A DNA stretch of 64,000 bases, from assembly GCF_002929275.1 (NCBI RefSeq), contig NZ_PJIK01000003.1:124001-188000 (forward strand). The letters are read 5' to 3'. The position numbers and the translations under genes are program-made. The notes beneath the pieces were generated by a model. That model had not been told where the DNA came from and searched no databases. It saw nothing but the letters and a program-made list of their open reading frames with translations. This DNA is from Arthrobacter sp. ZGTC131 (lineage in GTDB: Bacteria; Actinomycetota; Actinomycetes; Actinomycetales; Micrococcaceae). Below, piece by piece: positions 41,255 to 49,186 of the stretch (positions are counted from its first letter, which is position 1; each line of letters starts with the position of its first letter).

Positions 41255-41364
41255 GCGAGCAGTCCCAACACTCGTGGAAGGAAGCGGAGCAGGTACATCG
41301 TCCGCAAGACGGCAACGACACTTGCCCCCTCGGTACGGCCGGTTGCTTCGAACGTGCCTGTCAT
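41251..41364 (-). CDS. 37-residue micropeptide inside cluster B
   Basis: A small ORF begins MTGTFEATGRTEGA and ends with an amphipathic or hydrophobic stretch YLLRFLPRVLGLLA. Its ATG overlaps the flippase stop (ATGA) and its TGA overlaps the start of the phosphoesterase (GTGA). Overlaps on both sides support translation. It resembles cluster A's 22-residue ORF in arrangement, not in sequence. The C-terminus could bind the membrane surface. Confidence 0.5.
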   Translation of the reverse strand: MTGTFEATGRTEGASVVAVLRTMYLLRFLPRVLGLLA

Positions 41365-42644
41365 TGCGCGTCTCGCGTGACGCGCCGGAGGACGGCGATC
41401 AGCCGGAGGCCGGTCGCCGCGGCCCCGATGGAGAGCACCACCAGCCAGGCAAGGGCCATGGCGGTCGGGCCCCTGTCGGCGGCCGACAGCGCTGAGGTGC
41501 AAAGGGCGACTCCGAGCGTCACGCCGACCACGATCGCCTCCGCGTAGCGGCCGCGGGCCCGGCACACGGCGTTGTAGGCCTGCAACACCGCGTACGGCAC
41601 CAGTCCGGCCGCCAACAACCGCAGAGCGCCGGCGGACGAGTCGGCGTACCGCTCGCCCAGCAGACTGAGCAGCGGGTGAGCGAAGAGGACGAGGACGGCG
41701 GCAGCCAGACCTCCTACGGCGAGCGACCAACGGAGACTCGCCCAGGTTGTGGACACCAGGCGGCCCGCGTCGCGGACACCCTCGGAGAACTGGACGATGC
41801 CTATCAGCGTCGGAGCGGTGTATGCGGCCCAGGCCATCATCCATGCGGGATACCAGTAGGCAGCGGCCTCCGGCGCCACCATGTGTGCGAGCAGGAGCGG
41901 CAGCACCAGACCGGGCGTGCGCTCGGTGAGGGTGAGGAGCTGGTGCGGAATGCCCAGCGCCAGCAGTGGACGGCCGCGCGCTAAGCGTAAGGACGGCCGC
42001 GGCCGGTAGCCCACCAGTCTTCGCAGCTGGACCGCGCCGACGACGCAGGCCACGGTCGTCCCGAGGGTCCAGCAGGCCATCAGCACGTCGGCAGAGGCGC
42101 CGTGCGCCTGCCAGGCCACGAGCGCCGCAGCCCCGAGTGCGACCCCACCACCCCACGTGTACCTCGAGGTCGCGCTGGCACCGCGTCCCAACGCCACGAG
42201 CGCCTGGTCCAGCACGATGACCAGGGTGCCGGTGACGGCAGCCACGAGGAATGTGAACCAGAAGAGGACCGATACCGAGGCCGTGTCCGGCATCACCGCC
42301 GACTGCAGCGCGAGGTAGCCGAGCGCCAGCACGGTGCCGGCTACCCCCACGATGGCGAACGCCGCGTCCAGCACCCGCGCGGGCGACTCCCCACGCCCCA
42401 CCGAGACGATCACGGCCGACCCTGCGCCCAGCACCGCGAGCTGCGTGCAGATCATCACCGCCGAGACCGCGGCGGTGGTGAGCCCGACCTCGCGGTCGGA
42501 CGTCGCGCGCGCCGCCACGATCCAGAAGGCGAAACCCGCGCCCGTCTGGGCGGCCTTGGCCACCACGAGGCCGAGCGAGCTGCGCAGGGCGGAGTGCCGG
42601 ACGGTTGAGGCGTCCGTGACAGCGGCCCCCCGCTTAGCCCTCAC
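41361..42644 (-). CDS. Wzx/MurJ-like polysaccharide flippase (cluster B)
   Basis: A 427-residue polytopic protein with about 12 helices. Shared with the C-terminal half of the cluster A fusion are GIPHQLLTLTERTPGLVLPLLL and YWYPAWMMAWA, plus YNAVCRARGRYAEAIVVG, matching YFGLCRAQGRQAEATAVA there. It should export a lipid-linked glycan. GTG 42644 is chosen since it overlaps the GT2 stop by four bases. Confidence 0.82.
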   Translation of the reverse strand: MRAKRGAAVTDASTVRHSALRSSLGLVVAKAAQTGAGFAFWIVAARATSDREVGLTTAAVSAVMICTQLAVLGAGSAVIVSVGRGESPARVLDAAFAIVGVAGTVLALGYLALQSAVMPDTASVSVLFWFTFLVAAVTGTLVIVLDQALVALGRGASATSRYTWGGGVALGAAALVAWQAHGASADVLMACWTLGTTVACVVGAVQLRRLVGYRPRPSLRLARGRPLLALGIPHQLLTLTERTPGLVLPLLLAHMVAPEAAAYWYPAWMMAWAAYTAPTLIGIVQFSEGVRDAGRLVSTTWASLRWSLAVGGLAAAVLVLFAHPLLSLLGERYADSSAGALRLLAAGLVPYAVLQAYNAVCRARGRYAEAIVVGVTLGVALCTSALSAADRGPTAMALAWLVVLSIGAAATGLRLIAVLRRVTRDAQ

Positions 42645-43453
42645 CGCGCGAGACCCCTTGCAAGGCCCACGTAGTTGTACCAGCAGAAGGCGATGTAGTA
42701 GCGCAGCCACCGAGGCTGGCGCGCGGCGAGGCTCAGGGCGCTGCCCCGGACTGCCGCGGCGGCGGGCAGCAGCGCCAACCTCGCACCCCGCCAGCCGTGC
42801 TTGCGGATCATCCGTCCCAGTCCCGTTCCGTCCATGAGGAACTGGTCGAGCGCGAAGTCGAAGTCGTCTGCGGCGAAACGATGTTCGACGAACACCCGGC
42901 GCGACACCGCCGTTCGCAGCCCTGACTCCCGCATCCGCCAACGCAGCTCAATGTCCTCACCCGACTTGAACGAGTCGTCGAAACCAACGCCCATCATCAG
43001 GTCTCGGTCGACGAGCGTCGCCACGAGCCCGAACCAGTTGCGGCTGCGGCCGGTGCGATGGTGATGCGCCAGGGCCTGCCCCCAATAGCCGGGTCCACCG
43101 ACACTCTCCAGACCGGCTTGGAGGGCATCGTAGCCGCTCTCCACGAACTCTGTGAGCAGGTCGGCGACCCCCGAGGGCCCGAACACGACGTCGGAGTCGA
43201 CGAGCAGGACCCAACGGGTGCTGCTGCTCCGCACACCGAGCGTTCGAGCCCATGGCAGGCCGCGGCCCTCGTCACTCAGTACCCGGGCACCGGCTGCGAG
43301 GGCGATGCTGGTGGTGCTGTCAGTTGAGCATCCGTCCACCACGATGATCTCGGCGACACCGGACTGACGCAGGGCCTCCAGGCAGCGCGGGAGCATGAGC
43401 TCCGCGTTGCGGGCCGGAACGACCGCTGTGACTTCGGCAGGGCTGTGACCCAC
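42641..43453 (-). CDS. Family 2 glycosyltransferase (cluster B)
   Basis: A 270-residue GT2: VTAVVPARNAELML, IIVVDGCSTDSTTSIALAAG, VLSDEGRGLPWART, LLVDSDVVFG (metal site), GYWGQALAHHHRTG, SGEDIELRWRMRESGL. It matches the N-terminal domain of the cluster A fusion motif for motif, to the end (WYNYVGLARGL against VYNYRSMFGEF). The GTG start is 13 bases after the kinase stop. Overlaps the flippase by four bases. Confidence 0.87.
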   Translation of the reverse strand: MGHSPAEVTAVVPARNAELMLPRCLEALRQSGVAEIIVVDGCSTDSTTSIALAAGARVLSDEGRGLPWARTLGVRSSSTRWVLLVDSDVVFGPSGVADLLTEFVESGYDALQAGLESVGGPGYWGQALAHHHRTGRSRNWFGLVATLVDRDLMMGVGFDDSFKSGEDIELRWRMRESGLRTAVSRRVFVEHRFAADDFDFALDQFLMDGTGLGRMIRKHGWRGARLALLPAAAAVRGSALSLAARQPRWLRYYIAFCWYNYVGLARGLAR

Positions 43454-43466
43454 TGTGCACCACCCC

Positions 43467-44558
43467 TCAGGCTTGCTCGTCGAGGAACGACGGCAGCAGC
43501 TGCTCGAGATACCGGACGATGTCGTCCGACGCCTCGTCCGCCGTGTACGCGGCGGGCACCTGCAGCAGGTGGCAGGGCCGTCCGTCGAGCGCCTTGCTCA
43601 GCATTAGCCCCTTCGCCGCGAAGTGCTCGCGCCAAGGGACGACGGACGTGGCCGCCAGGCCGGTCACGACCCGCTGCGAGAAGCCCGCCATCTCGATGTG
43701 GAAGTTGCCGAGCATGCGGTCGACCATCCACTCGGTGGTCCGCTCGACGATCCGGGACCGGGCGCCCTCGAAGCGCTCGACGTAGATGGCGGCCGCGAGC
43801 GGGGCCGAGGTGGTCACTTCCCGCCCCGGGAACGCGGTCCCCGGGACCACCATGCGGTGCTCCGGCGACCATCGCCGGGAGAAGTCCGCGAGGCGCGGAT
43901 AACGGATGACGTACGGGTGCACCACCGTGGTGAGACGGCCGACGCTCTTCGAGAGCCGTGACGGGACGAGGGGTTTCCGGACACCTTCGAACAGGTGCGG
44001 GTAGATGTTCCGGTGGTGCGGCTTGATGAACATGGGCTTCGCGTAGCCGAGCAGCGTGGCGTCCTCGGCCAGGAAGGCCCAGTCGTCGCCCATGAACGAC
44101 CACCCCTCCCGCCGCATCAGCTTGGCGACGGTGCTCGTCTTACCGGTCCCTCCGGCGGCGGGAAGCGCGATCGCGTGACCCCGGTATGCCATCGTTGCCG
44201 CGTGGATCATGCCGGCTCCTCGACCGACCATGGCGGCATCGAGAACAGGGACCACGGAGGTCAACAGCTCGCCCGGCCCGTGAATTCGCCACTGTTCTCC
44301 GTCCCTCACCACCTGGACCCGCTCGGCTTGGAAACGCACACTGTTTCCCGTGTACGCGAGCTCGTGCTCAAGCAGACTCGCATCCGGCATCGGCTCCGGC
44401 CGGTCGTCCACGACGATGTCGGCCGGCCGTTCGGTGTCGGTGGCGAAGCACGCCAACATGCTCTGGAGCTGGGCCGCTGCCGGCGCCTTTGCGTCGACGC
44501 GGATCGTGACGCGGCCGTGGATGTCGAAGTGCAATGCCTTGGTGTGCGAGTTGCGCAT
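43467..44558 (-). CDS. HPr-kinase-like P-loop protein (cluster B)
   Basis: A 363-residue paralog of 30885-31985. Shared landmarks: RIHGPGELLTSVVPVLD, MIHAATMAYRG, LPAAGGTGKTSTVAKL (P-loop), FMGDDWAFLAEDA, LLGYAKPMFIKPHHRNIYP, SRRWSPEHRMVVP and MLGNFHIEM. The kinase core is alone, without the HPr-specific N-domain. The GGGGACG ribosome site is ten bases before ATG. Next downstream is the GT2. Serine kinase, sugar kinase or lipid-carrier kinase are all possible. Confidence 0.75.
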   Translation of the reverse strand: MRNSHTKALHFDIHGRVTIRVDAKAPAAAQLQSMLACFATDTERPADIVVDDRPEPMPDASLLEHELAYTGNSVRFQAERVQVVRDGEQWRIHGPGELLTSVVPVLDAAMVGRGAGMIHAATMAYRGHAIALPAAGGTGKTSTVAKLMRREGWSFMGDDWAFLAEDATLLGYAKPMFIKPHHRNIYPHLFEGVRKPLVPSRLSKSVGRLTTVVHPYVIRYPRLADFSRRWSPEHRMVVPGTAFPGREVTTSAPLAAAIYVERFEGARSRIVERTTEWMVDRMLGNFHIEMAGFSQRVVTGLAATSVVPWREHFAAKGLMLSKALDGRPCHLLQVPAAYTADEASDDIVRYLEQLLPSFLDEQA

Positions 44559-44638
44559 GGGTCGTCCCCTGTCTGGGTGGTGTCGGTCAGATGGTGTTGC
44601 TGGTGTGCACGGTGTTGGCCCCTGTCGACGGTGGCCTC

Positions 44639-47254
44639 CTAGTTCCTCAGCGTGAGCACCAGCTTGGGTGCGGCTGTGCTGCCGGCCTCCTTGGAGTTGA
44701 GGTCCAGGCCGTCACTGCTGTTGGCGTCCATACCAAGGGAGAGCTGTTGGCCGAGCTCACCGGTCACACCGCTGACCGTCAGCGGAACGCTGTAGTTGGT
44801 GTTGGTCGTTGTCGCGCCGAGCGTGCCGATGCTGGTGCCGAGCGCCGGACGGTTGTTGTACGTGATCCCGGTCTCGCTCCAGGTGTCAACGGAGACCAGC
44901 TTGACGTTCTGCGTACCCGTTGACCCGCTCCCGGCGCTACGCAGCTGCAACGTCGCACTATCCAGCGTCCTACCCGCATACGCCGACAGGTCGAACTTCA
45001 AGTACGCGACCTCCACCGGGCTGTTGTCCACACCCAACATGGTGCTCGTGCCGAAGTTCGTCGTCAGCGCCCCGTTCGTCACATAGCTGTCAGCGGTGGC
45101 CGTGAGGGTGACGGTAGTCGTGCCGCCACCCGCGGGAGCCGTGGTGAAGGTCCACGTCCTGTCGGCCGCCAACGCGTTACCGGCAACGTCCTTCACCCCG
45201 GCGGAGCCGCCCTTGATCGTCGCCGTGTACGTCGTACCGGCCGCCAGATTCGCACCGGGGTCCAGTGTCGCAACGTTGCCCGAGGTGCTGTACGTTGCCG
45301 AAACCGTCTGTGTCCCCGCCGTCAACGTGAACGTGCTCGACGTGACCGTCGACGCGTTCATCGCCTCCGAGAACGTCCCCGTCACATTCGCCGTCACCGC
45401 CACACTGGTCACACCAGCAGCCGGAGACGTGGCCGCAACCGTCGGAGGCGTCGTATCACCGCCGCCCGCGGTAGCCGTGGTGAAGGTCCAGGTCTTGTCC
45501 GACGCCAACGCGTTACCGGCAACATCCGTCACCCCGTCGGAGCCGCCGTCGATCGTCGCCGTGTATGTCGTACCCGCCGCCAGATCCGCAGTCGGGTTCA
45601 ACGTCGCAACGTTTCCCGTGTACGACACAGCGGCCGGCACCGTCGTTCCGGCCGGGGTCTTCAACGTGAACTTGGCCGACGTGACCGTCGACGCATTCAT
45701 CGCCTCCGAGAACGTCCCCGTCACATTCGCCGTCACCGCCACACCGGTCGCACCATCAGCCGGAGACGTATTTGCCACCGTCGGAGGCGTCGTATCACCG
45801 CCACCACCGCCGCCGCTGGTGTCCGAAAAGTGCCAGTACCGGCTGGTGGCGTTCACATCGGCAAGGAGCAGCAGACCGCTGTTGGCCGTGCCCCGCGCCG
45901 TACTGTTGAGATTCTGCTTCGTCGACGTCACGTTGTGGACATACTGGTCGGCGTCCACGATTCGGGCCGTCTTCGCAGTGCTGAAGCTGATGCCGCTCAG
46001 CGGCGAGGACTTCTCGTAGATCGCGCCCCCCGAGCTAGTGCAGACGCCAGCGTTCGTCGTGCCACTCGGCTTCGGATAGGTAGCGAACGTACGCAGCCTT
46101 TGCGTGCTCTCATCAATCAGGACGATCACCCGGTTGGGGCACTCCGCCACGGTCGCGATTGTGTGCGCCGTCCACGTCGTACCGTTCAGTGCCAACAGCT
46201 GGATCAGCGGCTGAGAGGCTGACGTGAACGACGTCTTAATGGCGGCGAAAACCTGATTATTCGTGGAGTCCAGCCACTTCAAGTTCATATGGTCATCACC
46301 GCTGCGCAGGCCCCTCACCGCCGCCACAGGAGTGGTCCAGGTGGTGTTTGACGCTCCATCGACGTGATAGCTCCAGTACATGCCGTCATTGGCGTCACCG
46401 AGCTGCCGGCTCCACATCACGCCGATCTTGTTGGACCCGAACGCGATCACAGCCGACGTGTCGTCCACAGACACGCTGCTCAACGACGCAGGGTGCTGGA
46501 ACGGCGTCCCCCACGTCACGCCATTTGTGCCAGTGACGTTCAGATAGATCCGGTTCCCCTGCTGCCACGTGGCCCACAACCGGCCAGTCGAGTCCTTATC
46601 GATGGACAGGGCCTCAACGCGGTGGTTGTTGATGTTTGAGGAACCAAGCAGCGAGTACGTCTTCGCACTCGAGTTGTAGCTGTAACGCCGCATCGTCGTC
46701 GGGAAGTTCGGCTCAGCCGGCAGACCGTCGTTGACGAACCGATAGCTCGCAACATACAACGTCGTCCCGTCCCACAACACGTCATGATGAGTGTTCGACC
46801 GCGTGTCCGTCGCCACACCCGTATCGACCCACGCGCTCGTCGCGGCATTGAACCGGAAGATATGAAAATCCGAGCTGGAAGTGTCCCACAGGTTCCCCCA
46901 CCAGACCCCGTCGTTGAACCACAACCCGCTCGTCGCCCGCTTCGAACCCGTCGGCGTCCCCGTCCCCGTATGCGAGGGACCCTCAACCCCAACATCACCC
47001 GGAGCAGCCGACGCCGCAACCGGCACCACCAGACCACTCAGCGCAAGCAGTAGGGCTGTCAGCAGGGCATGGAGCCCCAGATTCCGCAACCCGTGGAGAC
47101 GAAGACCAGCCGAGCGACCACCCCGCCTTCCGCCAAGCCAGGAAGTCCTGCGGCCTGTACCACGCCCGCCCTTGTGGATAGATGTACGGTCGTGGAGCGT
47201 TGCTCTGCGGAGCTGAACGTCGTCCTGTGTAGGGTTGGTCACTAGCCTCACCAC
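44639..47254 (-). CDS. Large secreted beta-propeller/Ig-like/DNRLRE protein
   Basis: An 871-residue protein. An Arg-rich N-terminus precedes a signal segment (about 55-82, ALLTALLLALSGLVVPVAASAA). Residues ~90-475 form a repeat-rich propeller-like domain (GLWFNDGVWWGNLWD; TLYVASYRF; GRLWATWQQGNRIYL). After a GGGGGG linker come two Big_5/SbsA-type Ig domains beginning TTPPTVANTSPADG and TTPPTVAATSPAAG, then a C-terminal DNRLRE domain (AYLKFDLSAYAGRTLDSATLQLRS). It starts inside leader copy B. It is likely a surface or matrix protein; glycan binding is inferred. Confidence 0.78.
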   Translation of the reverse strand: MVRLVTNPTQDDVQLRRATLHDRTSIHKGGRGTGRRTSWLGGRRGGRSAGLRLHGLRNLGLHALLTALLLALSGLVVPVAASAAPGDVGVEGPSHTGTGTPTGSKRATSGLWFNDGVWWGNLWDTSSSDFHIFRFNAATSAWVDTGVATDTRSNTHHDVLWDGTTLYVASYRFVNDGLPAEPNFPTTMRRYSYNSSAKTYSLLGSSNINNHRVEALSIDKDSTGRLWATWQQGNRIYLNVTGTNGVTWGTPFQHPASLSSVSVDDTSAVIAFGSNKIGVMWSRQLGDANDGMYWSYHVDGASNTTWTTPVAAVRGLRSGDDHMNLKWLDSTNNQVFAAIKTSFTSASQPLIQLLALNGTTWTAHTIATVAECPNRVIVLIDESTQRLRTFATYPKPSGTTNAGVCTSSGGAIYEKSSPLSGISFSTAKTARIVDADQYVHNVTSTKQNLNSTARGTANSGLLLLADVNATSRYWHFSDTSGGGGGGDTTPPTVANTSPADGATGVAVTANVTGTFSEAMNASTVTSAKFTLKTPAGTTVPAAVSYTGNVATLNPTADLAAGTTYTATIDGGSDGVTDVAGNALASDKTWTFTTATAGGGDTTPPTVAATSPAAGVTSVAVTANVTGTFSEAMNASTVTSSTFTLTAGTQTVSATYSTSGNVATLDPGANLAAGTTYTATIKGGSAGVKDVAGNALAADRTWTFTTAPAGGGTTTVTLTATADSYVTNGALTTNFGTSTMLGVDNSPVEVAYLKFDLSAYAGRTLDSATLQLRSAGSGSTGTQNVKLVSVDTWSETGITYNNRPALGTSIGTLGATTTNTNYSVPLTVSGVTGELGQQLSLGMDANSSDGLDLNSKEAGSTAAPKLVLTLRN

Positions 47255-47400
47255 TCATTGAAGTTGTTTGCCTATGCCAGTCCCGAGCAACCTTCCCTGC
47301 TGGATACGAGAAATCGAGCCGCCTGCTGTTGCGGTCCTGGCAACTTGCTTAAACTCCCCCTCGGAACATGTTCGACCGAATAACTTGTAAAAAGCTTGGG
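47237..47400 (-). promoter_or_regulatory. Shared promoter/leader cassette, copy B
   Basis: On the minus strand it begins with the same CCCAAGCTTTTTACAAGTT as copy A, keeps the -35-like TTTACA and 17-bp spacing, but its -10 hexamer is TGTTCC instead of TATACG. Then CGAGGGGGAGT, a hairpin GCAAC/GTTGC, and the start context GGCAAACAACTTC-ATGAGTGG. Total length is within one base of copy A. Confidence 0.75.
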
Positions 47401-47447
47401 ATTGTTCGAACCGGGCCCAGTCTTAGGGGTCCAAGAATCCTTGAGCG

Positions 47448-48116
47448 CTACTTCACGGGGCGGGCTACCGTCTTCTCTTTGCTGACCACCGAGGCGATCG
47501 TCGCGGAGATCGACGAAGTATCCCGCGAAACGACCTTTTGAGCCCCAAGGGTTACCGTGCCGGTGGCAGAGGAGGCCCGGCTCTTGGCACCTTCCGACGA
47601 TACAAAGCGGATGCCCCCGGAAAAGGATACGGACTTTGCAAAAGTTGTGGTCGCCCGAGCCGTAGCCCGGAAGGACACGTCGGCCGTCATCGGCGAGACT
47701 GCCGGGTTGACGGGGTCGGCATAGTCCGTGAATTCCAGGGACATCCTCAGACGCCCTCCAGCCAACCCGTTCGGAACAACCAGGTCCAGGGTACTCGCCT
47801 CGCCAAACCCGTTGATCAGTGTTGTGAGTGTGCATGTGTTGACCTGCGTGACGCTCACAAAGCCCAGCTTGTCGGGCGTAGTCGATCCGGGGACCGTGAA
47901 GACGCTGCCGAACACGCTGACGTTCGTCTGAATGCAGCCGTCCGTGTGGTCAAATTCCGCGGTCACTCCCTCGCCTCTCACGATGGTTTTCGTAATGACG
48001 GGCCGCTCCGCCTTCTTAATGAGCGGTCGCTCCGCTGCGGTGCTGGGTCCGGCGCCAGCGAGTTGAACGAAGAGTGTTCCGGCCAGTGCCAGTACTCCGA
48101 GTGCTGTCCTTTCCAT
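47448..48116 (-). CDS. Secreted beta-rich protein of unknown function
   Basis: A 222-residue protein with a signal peptide (GVLALAGTLFVQLAGAGPSTAA). The mature part is beta-rich, with CIQTNVSVFGSVFTVPG and VNTCTLTTLINGFG carrying two cysteines that may pair, a second half TADVSFRATARATTTFAKSVSF, and a basic C-terminus. No family recognised. It lies upstream of and co-directional with leader copy B, so it may be linked to the secreted protein downstream. Confidence 0.65.
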   Translation of the reverse strand: MERTALGVLALAGTLFVQLAGAGPSTAAERPLIKKAERPVITKTIVRGEGVTAEFDHTDGCIQTNVSVFGSVFTVPGSTTPDKLGFVSVTQVNTCTLTTLINGFGEASTLDLVVPNGLAGGRLRMSLEFTDYADPVNPAVSPMTADVSFRATARATTTFAKSVSFSGGIRFVSSEGAKSRASSATGTVTLGAQKVVSRDTSSISATIASVVSKEKTVARPVK

Positions 48117-48284
48117 GGCGCCTCTCTTTCGTTGGGCAGCGAGTTGTCAAGGTCATCGGACCGTATGGGCGCGAGGTTGGGAAAACAGTGGAACGGCGCC
48201 GCTCACGGTGAGGTTGGCCATCGGCGGTGGCCAGCCGCCGTCGGCCGTTGCTATGGTGAGAACAAGATCCCGATCAGCGGATCT

Positions 48285-48325
48285 CCGGACGACGGTTCAG
48301 TACCCGGCACGCGACAAGACTGGCC
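48285..48325 (+). ncRNA. Guanidine-III (ykkC-III) riboswitch
   Basis: CCGGACGACGG, then GTACCCGG, then CGACAAGACTGG in the right order and spacing match the guanidine-III aptamer: P1/pseudoknot from CCGG with CCGG, invariant ACGA, TACCCGG and GACAAGA segments, and the CAG/CTG stem. AAAGGA (48326-48331), the SMR ribosome site, follows at once, so ligand binding could expose or hide it. It fits a translation-control switch turned on by guanidinium. Confidence 0.85.
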
Positions 48326-48337
48326 AAAGGATCTGTC

Positions 48338-48661
48338 ATGTCGTGGTTAATCCTCATCCTCTCGGGCGCTCTCGAGGCCGTCTGGGCCGCAGCGCTTCAC
48401 CGCGCGTCCCGGTCCTCGGGCCGGCGCCGCATCGCACCCCTGGCCCTTTTCCTCGCCTCGGTGGTGGCCAGCACCGCCGGCCTTGCCGTCGCGATGCAGT
48501 CCATACCCACCGGAACCGCGTACGCGGTGTGGGTCGGCGTGGGCGTGGTGCTGACGTCCGTCTACGCGATAGCCGCCAAGGTTGAACGGCCGACGGCGGC
48601 GCGCATCGCGCTGCTCGCCGGGATCGCCGCGTGCGTGGTTGGCCTCAAGGCGGTGGCGTGA
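48338..48661 (+). CDS. Paired SMR transporter subunit 1 (guanidinium exporter type)
   Basis: A 107-residue, four-helix SMR protein. WLILILSGALEAVWAAALHRAS carries the essential membrane Glu of helix 1, and TAYAVWVGVGVVLTSVYAI is the third/fourth helix. It is the upstream member of a pair under a guanidine-III riboswitch, so guanidinium export is the likely job, as a heterodimer with the next gene. Confidence 0.88.
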   Translation: MSWLILILSGALEAVWAAALHRASRSSGRRRIAPLALFLASVVASTAGLAVAMQSIPTGTAYAVWVGVGVVLTSVYAIAAKVERPTAARIALLAGIAACVVGLKAVA

Positions 48662-49032
48662 TGCTTGCGAAGCCTGCCACGGCCTGGGTGATCCTGCTCG
48701 CTTCGGCCGTCCTGGAAGCCGTCTGGGCCACCGCCCTGGGCCAGTCCGACGGCCTGACCCGGCCCCTGCCGACCATTATTTTCGCCGTGACCGCCGCGCT
48801 CAGCCTCCAGGGCCTGGGCATGGCGGTGAAGACCATCCCCCTCGGCACGGCCTACGCCGTCTGGGTGGGGATCGGCGCGGCCCTGACCGTCGGCTGGGCC
48901 ATGGCCACCGGCGTCGAGCCTTTCAGCCTCCTTAAGGTGCTGTTCATCGCCGGGATTGTGGGATGCGCCGCGGGGCTCAAGATGCTGCCGCCGTCGCCCT
49001 CAAGCACCGGCGCTGATTCTCCCCACGTCTGA
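48661..49032 (+). CDS. Paired SMR transporter subunit 2 (guanidinium exporter type)
   Basis: A 123-residue SMR partner: WVILLASAVLEAVWATALGQSDGLTRPLPT with the essential Glu, LSLQGLGMAVKTIPLGTAYAVWVGIGAALT, then a fourth helix and a short polar C-terminus. Its ATG overlaps the first subunit's TGA (TGATG). Two consecutive, different SMR genes normally make one antiparallel heterodimer. Confidence 0.88.
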   Translation: MLAKPATAWVILLASAVLEAVWATALGQSDGLTRPLPTIIFAVTAALSLQGLGMAVKTIPLGTAYAVWVGIGAALTVGWAMATGVEPFSLLKVLFIAGIVGCAAGLKMLPPSPSSTGADSPHV

Positions 49033-49186
49033 ATGGCCCTGCCGGCGGGTCGTGCCGAAACGCCGGGGCGTCCGAGCAGTCAGAAGTGAAACCGGGGAGA
49101 TTCGGCGGCCCTGAAGTTGCCGGAATACTTGCCCCACCGCCTTGGTTCTTGGCTGGGACGGTCCTTCCTGAAGACGGAGATTGAAA

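Noticed and set aside
47364-47373. GAACATGTTC in leader copy B as a LexA/SOS box
   Set aside because: The actinobacterial SOS box needs GAAC and GTTC separated by four bases; here the spacer is two, and copy A does not keep the second half.
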